5,416 nt of DNA, from assembly GCA_947259605.1 (NCBI GenBank), contig CAMYMX010000281.1:1-5416 (forward strand), in the 5' to 3' direction. The notes under the pieces were generated by a model, which worked only from the letters and a program-made list of their open reading frames with translations, was not told the origin of the DNA and did not search any database. Both the position numbers and the translations under genes were made by a program. Within the stretch, counting starts at the first letter, position 1. Each line of letters opens with the position of its first letter. The DNA comes from an uncultured Polyangiaceae bacterium. Lineage in GTDB: Bacteria; Myxococcota_A; Polyangia; Polyangiales; Houyiibacteriaceae. Below, one piece after another: positions 4,010-5,416 of this stretch.

Positions 4010-5416
4010 ATGGCCGGTGAGCCGCGAGAGTTTGGTCCCTATTACTTGCTGCGACGTCTCGGCGTAGGCGGAATGGCCGAGACCTTCGAAGCGACGCGCA
4101 TCGGAGCTGGTGGATTCGAGCAGCGCGTTTGTTTGAAGCGCGTTCTGCCCGCGTTCAGCGAGGACTTGGAGTTCGTCTCGCGTTTCCGGCGCGAGGCCGT
4201 GCTCGCCGCGCAGCTTCGACATACGAACATCGTGGGCGTCATCGACGTAGGCGAGATCGACCGCGTCCACTACATGACGCTCGAGCTCGTCGACGGCCTG
4301 GACCTTCGCTCTCTTCTGAAATTGTCTGATCGGGAGAAGCTCTCCCCCGATACGGTGGCGCTGATTGGTCTGGACCTCGCTTACGCGCTCGAGCATGCGC
4401 ACAGAAGCCTCGTTCATCGCGACATCTCGCCCTCGAACATCTTGATTGGCCGCTCGGGTGAGGCAAAGCTCGCCGACTTCGGCATCGCAAAGGCGCTCGA
4501 CGATGCGAAAGCAACAGCAAGCCGCAGCGCGAGGGGAAAGGTCCCGTACATGTCTCCTGAGCTCATGCGTGGCGAAGCCGTCGACGGACGCGCGGACTTG
4601 TTTTCACTGGGCGTAGTTCTGTTCGAGGCTGTGGCCGGAGTGCGCCCTTTCGACGGCGCACACGACGTCAAGACCATGCAAAAGATTTTAGAGGGTGACC
4701 GCGTGTCGTTGGAGGCGGTCGCGCCAGATGTGCCGGCGCAGCTTCGAGAGATCATCGAGCGATTGATCGAGGTCGACCCCGCAGTGCGCACGCCAAACGC
4801 GTCTCGTTTGATCGAAGAGCTCGGGGCCGTTGCGCCTCCTCCATCGCTGAGGTGGCAACTCGCGTCGACCGTCGAAAGCCACCGAGGCGGTCCAAAGGCC
4901 CGGATGCACGTCCGCGCGCGAGAAGAAGAACGGGACACCGAGCTCAGCCGTCCGCCGCGTCTCGCGCCAATGGAAGAACGTGAAACCGAACCGCCCAGTT
5001 CGCCAAAGCCCCGCAGGACCGCACGGGCCATGATGCTAGCGAGCGTATTGGTCTTGGGCTTGGTCGCGGCCGTCACCGGGGCACGATGGCTAGAACAGCA
5101 AGCCGAGATGGCAAGGTCAGTGTCAGCGCCAGTGTCGGTGTCAGCGCCAGCGCCAGTGTCGGTGTCAGCGCCAGTGTCGGTGTCAGCGCCAGCGCCAGCG
5201 CCAGCGCCAGCGACAGAGTCGGCGTCTCCGGCTCGTGCGCGCAAAGGCTGGGTCCATGTGATCGTTCAGCCCTGGGGCAATGTCTGGATCGACGGAGCCT
5301 TCATGGGAAGAGCCCCCGTCAAGGCGCGCCTCTCCAAAGGCAGGCACGTCGTCAAGGCGGGGCGAGAGCTGCCGAGCCAAACGCGAGTCGTCCGCGTCGA
5401 GGCGGGCGCCCGAAAA
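4010..5416 (+). CDS. Hanks-type Ser/Thr protein kinase with TM segment and PEGA domain (3' end outside window)
   Basis: ATG 4010 opens a frame that continues for 469 codons to the window edge without a stop; an in-frame TAG at 3995-3997 rules out an earlier start. The kinase domain spans about residues 8-272: Gly-rich loop LGVGGMA (17-23), ATP-anchoring K43 (VCLKRV), alpha-C Glu E62, HRDISPSN (136-143, catalytic D138), DFG (156-158), YMSPE (180-184), D196 and R260. All catalytic residues are present. The HRD-loop Lys is Ser (S140) and the activation segment reads GKVPYMSPE, a combination familiar from myxobacterial kinases. T169, S171 and S173 are candidate autophosphorylation sites. A charged juxtamembrane linker (about 275-338) leads to one span (about 340-357), then a Val/Ser/Ala/Pro repeat linker (371-400) and a PEGA domain starting at 412 (GWVHVIVQPWGNVWIDGAFM, then GRAPV). 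Topology: cytoplasmic kinase, periplasmic or envelope-facing PEGA, probably a transmembrane signal receptor. Its ligand and targets are unknown. Confidence 0.95.
   Translation, partial: MAGEPREFGPYYLLRRLGVGGMAETFEATRIGAGGFEQRVCLKRVLPAFSEDLEFVSRFRREAVLAAQLRHTNIVGVIDVGEIDRVHYMTLELVDGLDLRSLLKLSDREKLSPDTVALIGLDLAYALEHAHRSLVHRDISPSNILIGRSGEAKLADFGIAKALDDAKATASRSARGKVPYMSPELMRGEAVDGRADLFSLGVVLFEAVAGVRPFDGAHDVKTMQKILEGDRVSLEAVAPDVPAQLREIIERLIEVDPAVRTPNASRLIEELGAVAPPPSLRWQLASTVESHRGGPKARMHVRAREEERDTELSRPPRLAPMEERETEPPSSPKPRRTARAMMLASVLVLGLVAAVTGARWLEQQAEMARSVSAPVSVSAPAPVSVSAPVSVSAPAPAPAPATESASPARARKGWVHVIVQPWGNVWIDGAFMGRAPVKARLSKGRHVVKAGRELPSQTRVVRVEAGARK
5120..5212 (+). repeat. In-frame minisatellite in kinase linker
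   Basis: An 18-nt unit encoding VSVSAP (GTGTCGGTGTCAGCGCCA) occurs exactly at 5132-5149, 5156-5173 and 5174-5191, preceded by a partial unit at 5120-5131. GCGCCA hexamers (Ala-Pro) sit between units at 5150-5155 and form three copies at 5192-5209. The full units are identical even at synonymous sites, which indicates recent slippage or unequal recombination. All period lengths are multiples of three, so copy-number change alters only the length of the periplasmic linker. Confidence 0.9.

Noticed and set aside
4414..5244. A 276-codon minus-strand frame beginning with AGAGADTDTG repeats
   Set aside because: It is the antisense reading of the kinase gene; the repeats are the complement of the VSVSAP minisatellite.

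Overview
The window looks like chromosomal DNA from a GC-rich delta-proteobacterium, most likely a myxobacterium (Myxococcota). This is inferred from high G+C with G/C-biased third codon positions, from GTG and TTG start candidates, and above all from a Ser/Thr protein kinase of the kind common in myxobacteria: HRDISPSN catalytic loop, GKxxYMSPE activation segment, one membrane span and an extracytoplasmic PEGA domain. No phage, transposase, CRISPR, tRNA or rRNA signal is visible.

Layout. (1) Positions 1-158 (+) hold the tail of a GNAT N-acetyltransferase. After 33 nt comes a GlpG-type rhomboid intramembrane protease (192-1100, +), probably co-transcribed. (2) Positions 1101-1392 lie between convergent genes and are full of repeats: a GC-rich hairpin segment resembling a dispersed repeat, a 26-nt imperfect direct repeat flanking the region, a 21-nt tandem repeat, and strong G-quadruplex motifs on both strands. 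(3) Positions 1393-3956 (-) carry a leftward gene set transcribed in the order MATE-family efflux transporter, Nudix hydrolase, DUF1415 protein. The Nudix stop and the DUF1415 start overlap by 4 nt. (4) Divergent from the MATE gene, a membrane-anchored Hanks-type kinase starts at 4010 (+) and runs off the right edge still open.

The genes look like ordinary housekeeping and accessory functions: acetylation, membrane proteolysis, drug or metabolite efflux, nucleotide-pool hydrolysis and signalling. I see no convincing new multi-gene system. The parts most worth a second look are the repeat and G-quadruplex region between the convergent genes, the in-frame hexamer/18-mer minisatellite in the periplasmic linker of the kinase, the paired substitutions in the kinase active site, and the very short divergent start region at 3957-4009.
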